A DNA stretch of 64,000 bases from Apostichopus japonicus (taxonomy: Eukaryota > Echinodermata > Holothuroidea > Aspidochirotida > Stichopodidae), in assembly GCF_037975245.1 (NCBI RefSeq), contig NC_092577.1, forward strand, positions 20,086,898-20,150,897, given 5' to 3'. The number at the start of each line of letters is the position of its first letter. Position 1 is the stretch's first letter. A program made the position numbers and the translations under genes. The notes beneath the pieces are model-generated. The model saw only the letters and a list, made by a program, of their open reading frames with translations. It was not told where the DNA came from and searched no databases. Shown piece after piece: positions 12,301 through 27,300 of this stretch.

Positions 12301-15300
12301 GAAAAACATTTCACATAATTTGACCATTTTAAGCAGATTATAGCATATCTTTAAAGCTGTTTGCTGGATGTAATGGTAGCTATCCATGACAATTTTCAAT
12401 TTATGCACTGGCATTAAAAAGTGATAAAAAATAAACTGTTTTGTGATGATATTAATAAAGACTGCTAAAACAAAACAACACCGGTTTGTTGCAAAATGTA
12501 CAGGTTTGTTAACAGTGATGAATTGTTGTAATAAAAAAGTATATCATCCAAGACTCTGACTGATGAGGGTGTACAGTATCTCTACATAAAAATTTCATAT
12601 TCATACCCATATAGTTTCTAGTAGTTAGTATCTGATGAATTTAATATTTCCATTTTTAAAGGTGAAAGATATGTCATTGGAGCTTTGACTGGACGAGGAG
12701 TAAGAACTCAAAGATGGCGGTTGAGACAGTCCATTTCTCGAGTGGATCCCATCAGTAGATTGCTCAGAAGATCATATGCAATTTGTCGTCGGACATACCA
12801 TGTTCCTTGCCCAAATCATTTATGGTAAGCAATCTGACGATGATCACACAGTCACAGTCCCGATGCAAGGGGACTGAGGCTGAGAGCGGATCAGTCGTTT
12901 GGTAGTTTGGTTTTCGTGCCCAGGTTCTTTCCTGGGTGACTTTTTCTTAAAAAGTATCATTTATGGTAAGCAATCGTTAGGCAGCTATACAGTAACACTT
13001 GCATTGCTGTATTATATGTGAGTATGTACAGTACTGTTGCTTGCTAATGAAATGTTTCATGTAATGTGCATGTACAGACATACTGTACTAATCCTGGAGA
13101 TCCCCTACATGCATGTTATCAACAGATTTGTGGTAATAAACCTCAATTTGGGTGGGTTTGAGGGATCTTACTCAACTAGCATTGCATACTTTCCGGAATT
13201 TGTTGTTCTTTTGAAGATCAAGATGCATGTAGGTAATCACTTTTATTATTTCATATTCCAACTAGTGCACCAATGGTGCAGTGGCTGTTACAAATATTTG
13301 TTAATTTATCACAAGTTACATTTCATATTCATGGCTGAAATGAAGTGGTCAGAGTTCATTTGTAACAAATTGACTTCTAGCAATGTGTTAAAATTGGTGT
13401 GCATTTTCAGATAATGATCTCAAATAACCCCGAAATGACCTCTGACCCGAAATGTATAGACAACCACTTATGTTTCAACACCTAATGATCATTGCATTTG
13501 TGTTACACTAAAAAATCCATAAAAAACAAAAGATCAATGCTATTTTCCATTTTATGACATGTGACCTCAAATCGCTAAAAACTGCACATGCACCAATACT
13601 CAAAGATTAAAATGTGTAACTTTGGAATACCCCTGATGTCCCCTCATCAAATAAACATTGTGTTCAAGTTTGGTTAAACTCCATTGAGGAGAAGCATGCT
13701 GAACAAATGTGGACAGACAAATAGATTTGATTTTGAGGTCGTTTTTGCATGTGGACAGACTATATTTATGTAGACATATATAGACTCGGTCAGGAGAGTT
13801 ATGTATGTTGGGTGGTGGGAACCAGGGATTTTGCATTTCCAAAAGTGACTGTGTGTATGTGTGTGGTGTGTGAAAGCTCACTCGTAAGTTTCACTAAATT
13901 TTATTTCATTATTAATGAGTGGGTGCTTAATGCCAAACAAAATAGCTAATGCCACACAAATAGCTCATATAACACAACATCTCAAAAATGGCATGTTAAT
14001 ATAATATTGGACTGGTATATGACACTTATGGAGTAGATATGCTTTGTTCTTGGTATCCAAATCATAAATATTAATGAGTGGTCTGGGCTTAAAATACAAT
14101 TCTTAAGATGTCAATATCTTTGTAACTGTATGAACTTCATAAGTGACACCAAATTTTTTTACTTTAGAATGGGATGACATTATTTCTGAACCACACAAAA
14201 TAGCTTGTAAACACAAAATCTGAAATTGTCTATTAAGATTTTCTGATATAATTTTAATTTTCAAAATTTTTATTTTCACTTGAGAATATGGCAAGAAGGT
14301 GAAGTGTATCATCACAGCAGATATTAATAAGCTTGGAGATTTTTCTTACTTTTGGTTACAACGCGAAAGCCAAAGGTGTGTGTATGTGACGGCTGGCTCG
14401 TTAACACAGTGTATCCCCAATGACATGTTTGATTTATTAACCCAGTTATTGATATGTTAGATCAATGACAGGTAGTTGTGCCATGTGTAGATGTACCATA
14501 TGGTGTTTCTTTACCTGAACATTAATGAATGGGTGGCACTTATCATGTCATTCTTCACAGGTAGATGTATCATGAATGTATCATGATCAAATGTATGTGA
14601 CATAGTTTTTACCATGCCGTAAGTAATCATACAGTTTGCTATCGTTGTGTTAAAGTCGAAAATGAAAGAAAATGAAATGTGTTCTCATTAATATTCATTT
14701 TGCTTAATATATATACTTTTATATATAATATAGGCCTACTCAATATTTTATTATATTTATTATCAGAATGCAAACATGATCAGGAACTCACAATAAAATG
14801 TGAACAAACAAAACAATGCTTTACCTTCAGCCTGAAATGCAAGTTTTAAAAATAAACTATGTCACATATATACATATGATCGTGCCTATATGATCAAGCT
14901 GCATCTACAGTATCCGTCTGTTGATACTTGTTCAAAATTTTTCTTCTCGTACAGGCTTTCATGGATTTTGAGGAACCTTGGACACAATGTTCATTGGATG
15001 AGGGGGCATCAGGGGTGATGTAGGTCATTTACTGTAGGGATTATTTAAGGGCATTACCTGAAAATTCTTAAAATGCTTCTTACAGAGTTATTAATAAATT
15101 TTGTCCAAAGTAACACATTATGATCATGAGTTAGTGGTACCATGAGTTAGTGGTGTTCAGTAATTTGAGGTCAAAGGTTATGAAGTCATTTCTTTGTAAG
15201 AAGAGCATTATCATAGCATAGTCTTTCATGGATTTTAGTGAAACATGGATGCAATGATCCTTGGGTTTCATTCTGGTTCTTTATTATCAGAATGCAAACA

Positions 15301-18300
15301 TGATCAGGAACAAATGTGAACAAAACAAAGCAATGCTTTACCTTCAGCCTGAAAATGCAAGTTGTTTATGGTTCTGAGTGGATTTGCACCATTATCTTTT
15401 ACTGTTTCCCCTTCACAGGCACATTGATGGTAACCATAAATTAATTCCATGGCGGTTGGTCATCCATGGTGGGATCGATGGATACAGCAGACGGGTAGTG
15501 TATCTCAGATGTACCAACAATAATCGTGCCCAAACAGTCCTTAGTTTATTTCAGGAAGCTGTTAATCTCTATGGTGTCCCCTCCTACGTCAGGTCAGACT
15601 TGGGTGTTGAAAACTATGATGTGGCACAGTTTATGCTTGAAAGACGAGGGCTAAACAGAGGAAGTATGATAACAGGGAGGAGCGTGCATAACCAGCGCAT
15701 AGAGAGGTTATGGAGGGATGTGAATGTAAAGGTCGTCCGTTACTTCAAAAATGTTTTTATGGCCATGCAGGATGATCAAGTTCTAGATCCATTGAATGAA
15801 ATTGATATTTCATCACTTCATTTTGTTTTTATAGCACGAATCAATAGGGCTCTAGCAGAATTTGTACTTCAGTACAACAACCACCCCCTTAGTTCATGTC
15901 ATAATCAGTCCCCAAATCAACTGTTCCACCAAGGTGTTTTCGGCTGTTTCATTCAGATTATACTGGAGTAGAGAGTGTGTTTGATAGTAATGAACAGTGG
16001 GAGTTGTATGGGATTGACCCTGATGGAGATGCACCTATGAATGAAACAGAAGATGGAGTACAAGTTCCAGAAACTGAGTCACTACTTTCTGATGATCAGA
16101 TTGCCAGACTAAGGAACACTGTTAATCCACTTGAGAATGATGGAAGTCATGGATATCAATTGTACCTGAACACTCGCTCATTTGTTACAGAATGCAATGT
16201 CCACAATTAATATTGCTAATAGGTGATTCCACGTAAATCGCATTACACTTTTTCAAGTTTTGTGTATTGCAGGTTGATTATTTGTGGTATTAAAGCCAAC
16301 ACTCAAAGCAATCATCTAAAATTATTCGGGGTGATGGCACTGCTTTGTCTTATGTATGGTGCTCTTGAGAAAATCAGTAACTCGCATTACCCAAAAAGGA
16401 CACATAAAAAATTGATGCAAGTTCAATGCAGTTGTTTGCTCAAACAAAAGATGTTGTATCCAGTTGAATGTATGTAGTAGATATCTATTCCACTGGTGTT
16501 TACATCAAACTGCTAAATGATATGAAACAACTTAAGATGTGGTGTGGAAGGGGAAATACTCCGGTTACTCGCATAACGGTAACTCGCATTTCACTTTGTC
16601 CAGTCATCAATGAAATGTAAATGGAAAATAAAATGCTGAAACTAATATTTTTAGTGGAAGGTGACCTACATTATATGTAAAGTTAAATAACTAAAAATTT
16701 ATCAAAAAGTACTTCATGACAGGGGGATAAACAAAATCGATAACTCGCATTACACAAAAAGTACACAGCAAAAATGGAGATACTAGTTTAGTCAAACAAA
16801 CAATGTTTTGTTCAATTGAATTTATGTACTAGATATCTACTATATCCTGAAGTTTACATTGTAGCGCAACAAAATATAAAACAACTTAGAAGTGGTTGGG
16901 AGGGGGGGAAGAATCTGGTAACTCACATTAAGGTACCTTGCATTACAAATTGCCCAGTCAGTATTTTCATCAAATTCTGGAGAATTATTTGCTCTGAAGA
17001 ACCATTGTAGAAGTGTAAAAGCATTGTAGCAACGAATAAACAACAATACTTATACCTCTGTCAATGATTTTAGTAATAATTGCTGGCCAAATTAAAATAT
17101 GTGATGAACAATGATGACTATGTTCATTTCCAATGATTCACACACAATTTAAATGTTAGCTAAAGCTGGAATAGGGTTTTTCAACTTGTTTTATCATTCA
17201 GCATGATGGATCAAAGGTTTTGCATTCTTTGTCATAAGGCAATATTCAGTTATTTTCAGTATTTACTGTATGACAACTGGCATTACAGTGGTTACTCGAT
17301 CGCATTACAGCACTGTTAACTTGCATTACCGGTAACTCGCATTACGGCTTTCAGTGGCCCTTGATATGAAAATATGCATGGACTTTCTATTCCTTTGATT
17401 ATTGTTAAACTCAGTACTTGGGCCTAAAAGCAAAATATGGAATGGCAGAAAATTATCGCCTCCAGGAGCAATAATGTTAAAATCTTGATTGCTCAGGAAC
17501 TTGCATTACATGTCAACATAGACGCCTTTTAACTCCAGCAATATACCTACAAGCCAAAAATGGGTGAAGGGCAATGTGATGTGATTTTAAAATATCATAT
17601 TTTGTATTACTCATAAATATTTCACACTTGTACAAGTTACTTTCATACAAGGGAATATGGGACTTTGAAAAATCCACACAGACTCACTTGCATATTAATT
17701 GCAGAACCACAGTCAGCTACCACTGCACGCTAGCAAAAAGTTTCTGATCTGGACCCTGAATACCTTAGCATGAATTAAAAGCAATATATTGGGTCAGAAA
17801 GGATTCTTTCATTTTTGGGGTCATGTTCCTGTTTGCATGGAATCGCCCTAATGCATAGCACTCTAAGCTATGCATAAAAAAAGTGAAATGTTAAAAGAAT
17901 AGTGATGAGAATGAGGACGAAGTAAACTACACTCGGTGGTGAAAGTCCCATTTCTAGTTGCTGAGATATGAATGTTTCAAATAAGTTCACATTTTCAATT
18001 TCATTAACAATCTGGCAACATTTGTGACATCAGTTGCATATTGAATCCATAAGCTTTTGATTTTCTTGATAATTTAATTAGTGATTTTTTTCTATAAATA
18101 ATTTATCCATAGAAGAAGAATACCAAAGTAACAACTGCTGCATAATGCATTTATCATATATATTACAAACTTTGGCATACCACTTGAACATGTGAACATG
18201 TGAAACATGTAAAGAATAACAAGGACTTTTCATACCAAGAGAACTGATGGTATTCTAAGGTATATTTCTCACTAATGAATGACAATGATTATAATATAAT

Positions 18301-21300
18301 TGTTTTATAAGATGAACAATGAACTGAATGTTTAAAACATCACACCTTCAAGTTATTTCATGATTTGACCTCTGATGAAAAGTTGCACTAATGATATTGC
18401 AACAGTCGTATGTTTGACAATTGCAGGCTTTAATCTATGGTGATATCCAAGAACAATATTGCAACATAGGCAACAGATAGTTAAATGTAACAAATACTCT
18501 TATAAGCATTAACCTGTCCAGATGAAAATGTGAACAAACACATGAATTTCTTAAACTTTCTTCATTACCAAATAATTAAAGAGTAAAAATATTTCACATA
18601 TCATATATATTGTTGACTGGTTGGTCAAGCATGAAACAAGAGAAAGATAAGAAAATGTTTAAAGCAAAACACTTTGTCACTTTGTATTTTATATAGAGAT
18701 GGAACTTGTGGGCAAGCTTGAATTGTGTGTAATGGTGACTATTCACTAACACAAAATTTTGCTAGACTGATGCAACTAGATATATATCAGACTCTTGTGT
18801 TCAGTATATCCATGGGTACCACGTTACATTACATGTTTGATACAGTGCAAACACCAACACACTGCAAATGTTCCAAAAACCTTTTCTGCCATGTTGAGCC
18901 CATATTCAGATATCAGTAAATGCCATTATCATGATAACACTATTGGTAATATACAGATAATCATAACACAATGTAAATTATTTTAGCTACCTCTGGTATA
19001 AAAAATGTTGGTACTCCATGTACCTATCCCAGAGGATCATTTCCTCTACTCATACCATTAATTGCATCCTAGATTTAATTATACTCAAAAAGGGGGGGGG
19101 GGGGGGAAATGTCAAACTTGCCAATGATTTACCATTACATCTAAGTATCTACACATCTCAAATGTGTCAATACATATTTTTCTGATCAATGGTGACAAAT
19201 GTTACACCAGGTCAGTGATCTCTTCCACCCCTATCACAAAGGTAGCCATCTCAAAACAAGCTTATTTACCTGGAATATGACAAACAATGGTACAGCAGCT
19301 CGTACAACATTAGAATGGTCTAATAAATTTATATGATCAATAGTAATGAATACTCCACAGGCTTTGACAAATTGTTTTTTAATACTTGCCTGTTGGGCTA
19401 GCTGTTCGCTAAACCTACTTGCCCGCATAAAAAAATCGACTTGCCTCAGACCTACATAATAATTATGTATGCCTGCATATGCCAGATTCTTACAATGTTT
19501 TAAGTTATATATGGATTTAGTTTCACAGAAAACAATGAAAATTTGGAATGTAAACCATTTTGATTTAACTTATAAATTTGAAAATGTAAAAGCATTAAAA
19601 AAATCTGCAATGGTAAGGCTGTGATGTCATCACTAAAGGGACTATCCCAAATTTAGTATAAAACCCAGTGTTTTTGTGATTGATTGCTTTTAAATTAACA
19701 TAAAGTAGTATTTAGTATTGTTCCCCTCCTTACATTAAGTTACCTGTTAAAGTTCTCTGTTCACTGTGGGCAAAATATGACTCATTAATGTTCAAGATAT
19801 TCATCTAGCTTGCTTACAAAATTCTTAAGGTTTTCACCATATCAAACAACCTGCTGCAAAATTAGCAGGTTTAATCTATATACACTATATGTAACTTTAT
19901 AGTATGGGATACACCAATGCTTTCTTCATTTGACCTTTTTCTTGACCTGAAATGACCTTTTACCTCTTACAAAATGCACTAATGAGCTAACCTGATTATA
20001 AATTTTATCTGGTAAGATATAGGAATATTCTAGTCGACCAAGGCAATATAAGTAATAAAAAGTTAATTTGATTTTAACAATGTCTGTTCATCATTACATA
20101 CTGTTGTACAACCACATCTCATCTGAATTGGAAGGAAAAATAATAATCTTGAAAAAGATGATGTATAATAATATCATTATTTCAACACCGGCCCATGAAA
20201 GCCACTTGTGTTATGAAAATTTAAAATAGCCTGAAAATGCTCAAATTTATAACCAGCTAGATGAATAAATAAAAAAATAGATGCAAAGGAACAAACAAGC
20301 AGGAAAGGCTTCCAAGATGACATCTGACTTTCAACTGCCTGAACACTTCGTATGAAGCACTCCCCAAGGACATGTTATTTTCAGTAATGTTCAGTACAAC
20401 CTGTGGGAGGCGGCAGTTTTGAAGTGTTTTCAGATAATGAAACCTAGATGACTATAAAATACCTGAACACCATGAAGGAAGCACCACTCAAGTTTCAAAT
20501 GCAATAAAAGCTGTACACTTTAAAGCATTTTCAGGTAATTACCTCAGCTGCTCCATAGATGACATGTTACCTCCAATTCCTATCACCCAAAAATAGCTCA
20601 TCACCCAATGATTATATTTAAGTCCAAATATCATAAAATAAAATCAGGCAAAGGAAAACTTGAAAAATTGTGGACAGAGGAATAGATAGATACATAGGAG
20701 CATGATCACAAAAGCTCATTTTGCTATGAGCTTTTAAAACATACATTTTTGAACACCTTAAAGGTAAACAATGCTCACCCCAAGTATGCTAAACATGTTC
20801 TAGACTGGTCAGCTCATTTGATTTAATGAATGGGGCTTGATCCAATCATGAATTTCATGAGGTCTGTGAAATTCACTTTGGAGCCAGAATTGTATACCTT
20901 TAACAAGTTAATAAAACACTGAATGATCACAAAGGAACTATTTCTAGGCAAAGAAAAACAGTGAAAAGAAGAAGATGATAAAATATTGTACAACTAATTT
21001 GGTACTATGCCTAAAATGTTACCTTGAAGGTAATCATGGATGCCATGTTAGTACAAACACTCCCTTGAGTTAGTGTGTATAACTGCATATGCCTACATAT
21101 AGCTTATGACAGAAATATTGATTCAAAACCTGCCAAAATATTCACCAGTCTGTGCCATCCTGTCCAGTACTGTTGTTTTGAAAGAGGCATAGGTGGTATG
21201 GCCCTGAGGAAACATAATTGAACACTGACAAGTATTGGCGATGGGTGAAACCTCCTCAGGACGTAAGGTGTTAACAGCAATTGTTAGCTTCTGGTCAGGG

Positions 21301-24300
21301 GAGAATGAAGAGCTGCCAGTTGCAAACTTTGCAAGAATATGTGCGTCTGTGTCATCTAAAAAATAGAACATATATTTTTTGTTATGAACCAATGGGAATC
21401 ATAAATACATTTTATTGATCAGGCTATGATAAGTATATTTTTGTGAATACTATACAATCATAAACCCCAAAATGTTTAGTGGTTCCAATGCCATAATATA
21501 TTAAAAAGTGTTATCATTAGCCTTTTTGCAAAGTTTTCAATACTGTAAGCTAATATGCATGATATTGCTAATGAAACCAATAGGTCCATACCACACCTAT
21601 ACAACATGATGCATCTGCCTGTCAAGACTGGCAAGCTGTCACATGTTTACACACAACAGTGAGGTAGTCAATTCAAGTCAAGCACATTCACCAGACAACT
21701 CTTAAGACATAACAAGCAACATATGTACGAGGAATAAGATTTATCCAACTTGGGACTGTTAAGATAACCTTGTTAAAAGGTTTTCAGTGTTTGACCCCTA
21801 TTGCCCTCATATGACCTTTGACCACTTTCAAAATCAATAGGGGTCATCTCTCAATATGGCTAACAAATGTACCACGTTATTATAAGATAATATTATAAGA
21901 TATTAATCCAATTTGCCCTGCTGAGATGACTTGGTTACAAGGTTTTCAGTATTTGACCTTGTATGACCTTGGACCTCTTTAAAAATCAATAGGAATCATC
22001 TACTCAATATGGCTAACAAATGTACCAAGTAAGATATTAATCCAATTTGCCGTGCTGAGATAACGTGGTTACAAGCTTGGTGTCACACACACACATGACA
22101 CACACACACAGGTGTACATTACATTCAGTCAGAGGACTTCATTTAAATTACCTTTATCCTAACCTCATAGACCCTCACATTGACAAAACCCTAACCTTTG
22201 TTTGTCTTCCGAGGACTTGAAATTCCTTTCTTCAAGTCCTCGGACGTTATGACCCTACATGTCCATACACACACACACATTCACGCATACAGGTGGGTTT
22301 TACACTATGTCTGAGGACTCCATTGTAATTTGCTTTGTCCGCGCTCTAACCTGACAATACCCTTACCATTGTTCGAACGTCCTAAGACCTTTTGTTTCTA
22401 TTGAATTTGTCTTCCAAGGACTTGGAATTCCTTTGTTCAAGTCCTCGGACCTGCTGCAAAACACGTCCACACACGCCAACGTGATTGCATAGATTCCTTG
22501 CAGCCAAGGCAAGGAATCAAAAAGCCAGTTGCTGATAGATACTGTCATCAAGACCAGCTGGCCGAGCCTGTTCTCGAGTGACAAACACACATACATAATC
22601 ACAAAGGTCCCTGAGCCTTACTAAAATTTGACTAATAGAACTGTATAAATATCCTACTTAATTAATATCTGAGGCACTGAATAAAAAATAAAAAATTCAT
22701 GGATTAGTAGTCAACTACTGTCAATACAAATATCAAGTATGGTAACCATAAATCATATTGATCTGTACTTGTAATCTCTAGCTATTTCCAGTGGTTAAGT
22801 ATTAAGCCAAGCATCCTCATGAACATAAAATGTTTTAATATATATATTATATAAAAATATTTAAAATTCTGATGAAAATATACAGGTATATCATGTTTGA
22901 TGTATGACAAATGACACTCTGGCTATTTTGTGGTATAGATCATCCGTATTGATTATTCTGTTGTCATGAGTATTAAAGGCATGGGTATAATATGTAATAA
23001 TAAGTATTTGTATGAATCAATAAGTCATTAATATCATAAGTATTTCCAAGTTGGCAATGTAAAAGCCATCAGACAGTCTGTTTATACAAATTTCTCATGA
23101 AAGGCTATTGCAACACATCATTGTTTTAAACCTTGCATTTCATATAATTTTCAATATGAATGTATTTGACCAGAAAACCAAAAGATTTAGTGGTTCCAAT
23201 GCCATTGGTGAAATTTTATTAGTTATCTGACATACCTGAACATTGGAGAGAGGTGAGGAATTCCATTGTCATGTGCCAATGAACATCTCATCATCTATCA
23301 CCATACCAAGGATGAAGCTGATCAGACATACATTCGCAAAGATATTGACATTTTAGCCCGCCCGCTAACAATTATTCATGTCATAGACAACTATACGGCT
23401 TATCTTGGGACATCTACCAGTTCAAGTTGACATCAATTCAATATACTTCTTTTACGTTTACAGGCCATTCTGATAAATTTAGCATTAATAATGCATTCAT
23501 GAATATTAATGAGGATCTCTCATCGATGATCATCTAACATCACACGACAAAGTATCAAGTAAATTGGACATGCAATAGCAAAATACTGACATTTTAAGAA
23601 TTTGACTGTCCTGCAACTCATTAATATTCATGTCATGGAAAACCAAAAAATAGGGCACATCTAATCATGGAGCACCTAACAATTCAATATGACAGTAGTT
23701 CATCATATTGTTTCTACAATTCCATGTTTACAAACTACTTTGAGGGATTAAGCATTAAGCCCCACCCACTGACGAATATTAATATATAATACAAACATAC
23801 CGACAGGGTTGCAGAGGTTACTCGGCCTTTGGCATTGCAACCAAAAATGTATTTTCTGCACATGTAGCGAGCTTGAATTTTCAGACCAAAATTTAACTGA
23901 GCCTTACGATATGTTGGAAGTGTCATAATTACAGGTAATTAATTACCCAAATATGTGAAGAAGCTGGATATAAAGCTGACAGTCCTCCGATACCCTTCAG
24001 ACTCTGCAGGTCTGTCAAGCTTTTGCAAAGCTTCTTGCACCATGATCTTCAAATCCTTGGCCAAGATTGGTCTGATAGCCAAGAGATCTGCAAAGGCTTC
24101 TAGATCAACCATGTGGAGCTCTGGAATGCAATCCAAGAGACCCTTCTGCATGGCATCGATGGCATCCCTCCTTATCCCAATGGTATAATGGAACATGAGA
24201 CAAAGAGCTATGTCATGTTTGTTTTCTACCTGTACAAAACAATAGACAACTAATTAACTTATCAGCCTGTAATTGTGTACAATCTCATCTAACATAACCA

Positions 24301-27300
24301 TGGTAGTCAGTGGCCCAATAAGGTAATTTTTTGAGTGGTGGGGATTTCTTTCTGATTTTTTATACATAATGTCTCTGGTGTACAGCTGATTTGCCAACTG
24401 TATTTTGGGGGGGGGTGGCAGTCATAATTAGCCCTGACCTACATTTTTAAAACTAGTGATAGTCATGCATGTACACTGTCTCTGTCATGAAAACCATAAA
24501 CAGGACCTAACTTTGAAAATACAGGCTTCAATAAAATTCATAACATGTCAATTTCCTGGAACATATTGTTATGAAATAGTGATACCATCTCTTTGATGTT
24601 ACCGAAAAACTCCATCGAGACACCTTACAGGCCTCTTATGTATTTATCTAGGTCATGGATTCAGTTTTCCCACAAGAAGTTTTGAACTATGTTATTGAAT
24701 CTTGGTACAGGGCCTTTTCCCAAAATAGATTCCATTATGTCTGTGGAACATTCGAGAAGGTTCTCTCACGTGGTATGGAAGTTTCCATAGAAAGGGGATG
24801 GACTTCCAAACTCCCAACCAATCAGGGCAGATCAGTGCCAGCGCACTTATTTTGATATCGTTAAGTTAATACAGGATGGTCAGGTTATTGGCTGCCTACT
24901 GATTATGCGCAGAGGGATTTTATAGAAGTAAGGTATAAAAGGAAAAGGGGACCGAAAATTTATCACTCCGTCAGCGCTCCGTGATCAGTTCGTCGCTTCG
25001 TCGTTGCTTCGTTACCATTTCATCACTCCTTTTAATTGCTTAATTGACGGAGTCAAGTCAAGTCAAATCATTGTAATTTAGTTTTATTTGTAAAGAGAAT
25101 CGACAGAGAAGAAATTATACCGCATCACTAATCAAATCCGATCTTGTCAAATTGTTTTTCTGTGAACTCATTGTTTTCTTCAGTTCGAGACATCTCCTGA
25201 AGAAGCATAAATACGGCATCAAGATATCCCAGTACCTTTCTATCGCGAGTCCCTATATAGTTTTACTATCGGAGGAAGCGGGCTCGTCACAATATTACAA
25301 TATCTATGGACATATATTTCTGTCAAAACCACTGGATGTTCCAAGCTACACAACTTACACAAGGTCCTCCTTTGCATTACTTATATGCTAAACTTTGTGC
25401 TTTTAAGCTCTTCCAATTACTTCATCAACTAAACCACTCTTTCATTGAATGATATTGCCCATGTATGCCAATCTAAAATTGGTACACTCACCTTCATTGC
25501 CTTTGCAGCTGGCCACCCACAGCTGTCAAGCCAGTTCGTTGGCTTGCTCTCATCAGACAACAGTTGCTGAAACATGTCCTCATCTGTCTCTTCCAATAGC
25601 TTTAAGGACAGAAAAAAAAAAATTAGGAAAAATGCATTAATATATTTTATCACATGAAATAGTCGAGAGCAAAATCATTTTGGTCAGGTATGTGGCCACT
25701 TTTGCGATGTCATCAGTTCACTTGCTGTGGAAAAGTCTTTGTTAATTCCAATTTGAAATGGTATGCCAAAGTTTGTAACATTTTTATTACAAATGTATTT
25801 CACAACAGTTGTTACTTGGATATTCTATTTCCATGGATAATTTAAAATCATTAAATTAAGAACAACAAAAGCTTCTGGATTCAATGTGCAATTGTGATGT
25901 CACAGATATTGCCTGATTCTGAATAATCATTACAAAGTTCAACATCAGTATTCCTGTGGAATATTCTTTTAACTCTCATCTGACAAATCATGCACACATA
26001 ATAATTTGTTTTGGTGTATCAGCACATAAATGATCTCCAGCCATCCGAACCTATATGCATTCTACGTCACTGACTAGACACAAATTGGCTACATATAGTT
26101 GGAAAAGCAATTACTAAAGAATCACCATTCATGACACACTTTATACATGTTGAAAGTACAATAAACCTTTGTTTTGGTGCAATTGTATAACACTTATTAT
26201 AAGTTAGAAATGAAGCTTACAAACCTTGTTTACACATTTTTTTTGGGAGGGGGGATTATAAGCATGGACTGCTAATTGTCACTAATTAATACTACACTAC
26301 ACTAATTAAATGTTCATTTTAAAAATAGCCAGTTAATGCAAATTTTAACTACAAAATCGGGAATTCAACAATTTAGGACCTTTTGACCAATGATTGACTG
26401 ATTTAACAAGAATGATCACAATGGCAAGGAATTTGAAGGTCATATGGATGTCACCAGGGTTCATTTTAGGTCAAATTACCAAACCATTGTTGAATCCACA
26501 TGAAATTTGGTACATATATAATCAACATTTGGTTCGAAATTTTTTTCATACATGTATTATTCTCATTACCTCTGTTATGAAATCTTGGAGGCTCAAGTCG
26601 ATTATGTCATTTTTATGCAGCTGTGCATAAATTTCTTCCTGTGTCTTCTTTAGTATCACTGCAATCACTGCCTTTTCTACTGACACTTCATTCAGAAGTG
26701 CAGTGCCAATCGCTTTCCCCAACACCTGGTACATCCCTCAGAATGTGTGGAATTGATTGTTTGAAGGAAGCAGTTTTCCTGTAGGCGTTGATATTACTAG
26801 GTTTTTTTTTCCGGTGACTGGACCTCTTGAAAGAAGATACCAAAATTTTCACGGATAAGTCCTCCAGCATCAATGCCTTCTTCTCCTTCAAAGTGCACTC
26901 TGATGGGTCCACTCTTAGCATCAAACCTGCAATTCTTGAAGAAGGCAATGTTGTCATTAAATAGTTCATCTCTATGAACATATAGGTTGTTTGTAGGTTT
27001 GTTGTTGAAGTGAATGAGGGATATGAAGTCTTGTATCAGTGAAGCTGGATTCTTCAGTTTGCTGGGAAGTTCACTTTGCTGGGAAGGATCATCCCCTGAC
27101 GATGGCAGGACCTGACAGACTGACTGACTGTCAGAACTGACTGATGGAGACAGAGTGACTGAAATTAAAAATAAAAAGCTGAAAACTCAATATGATGTAG
27201 TTATGGCCCAGTTCCACTGGATGACAGGGGCGGCGCCAGGATTTTCCCGAAGAGGGGGCCCGAGTTCCCCGGCGTGGGTGCCAAATTCCCCAACAAAAAG

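Larger units (their letters stand above)
10137..16210 (+). pseudogene. Spliced DDE integrase of the 37-kb element (frameshifted)
   Basis: Proposed exons: 10137-10219, 10847-11062, 12662-12824, 15419-16210, about 418 residues. Exon 2 encodes a helix-turn-helix-like segment (TLNISYRTVLRRR) then a DDLDALV helix. Exon 3 ends ...HVPCPNHLW. Exon 4 holds an rve integrase core with HIDGNHKLIPW, VRSDLGVEN and HNQRIERLW; the acidic triad fits D, D and E with 34 residues between the last two. Splice phases match at exons 2-3-4. Two lesions: exon 2 changes frame near 10880-10892, and exon 4 shifts near 15931-15940, where the first frame stops at 15971 and the next reads on (DSNEQWELYG...) to 16210. Expected role: cutting and joining the element ends. 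Exon 1 is the least certain. Confidence 0.78.

Noticed and set aside
15378-15971. Retroviral or LTR-retrotransposon pol remnant
   Set aside because: The integrase core has no reverse transcriptase, RNase H or protease nearby, is spliced, and lies inside a TIR-bounded element.
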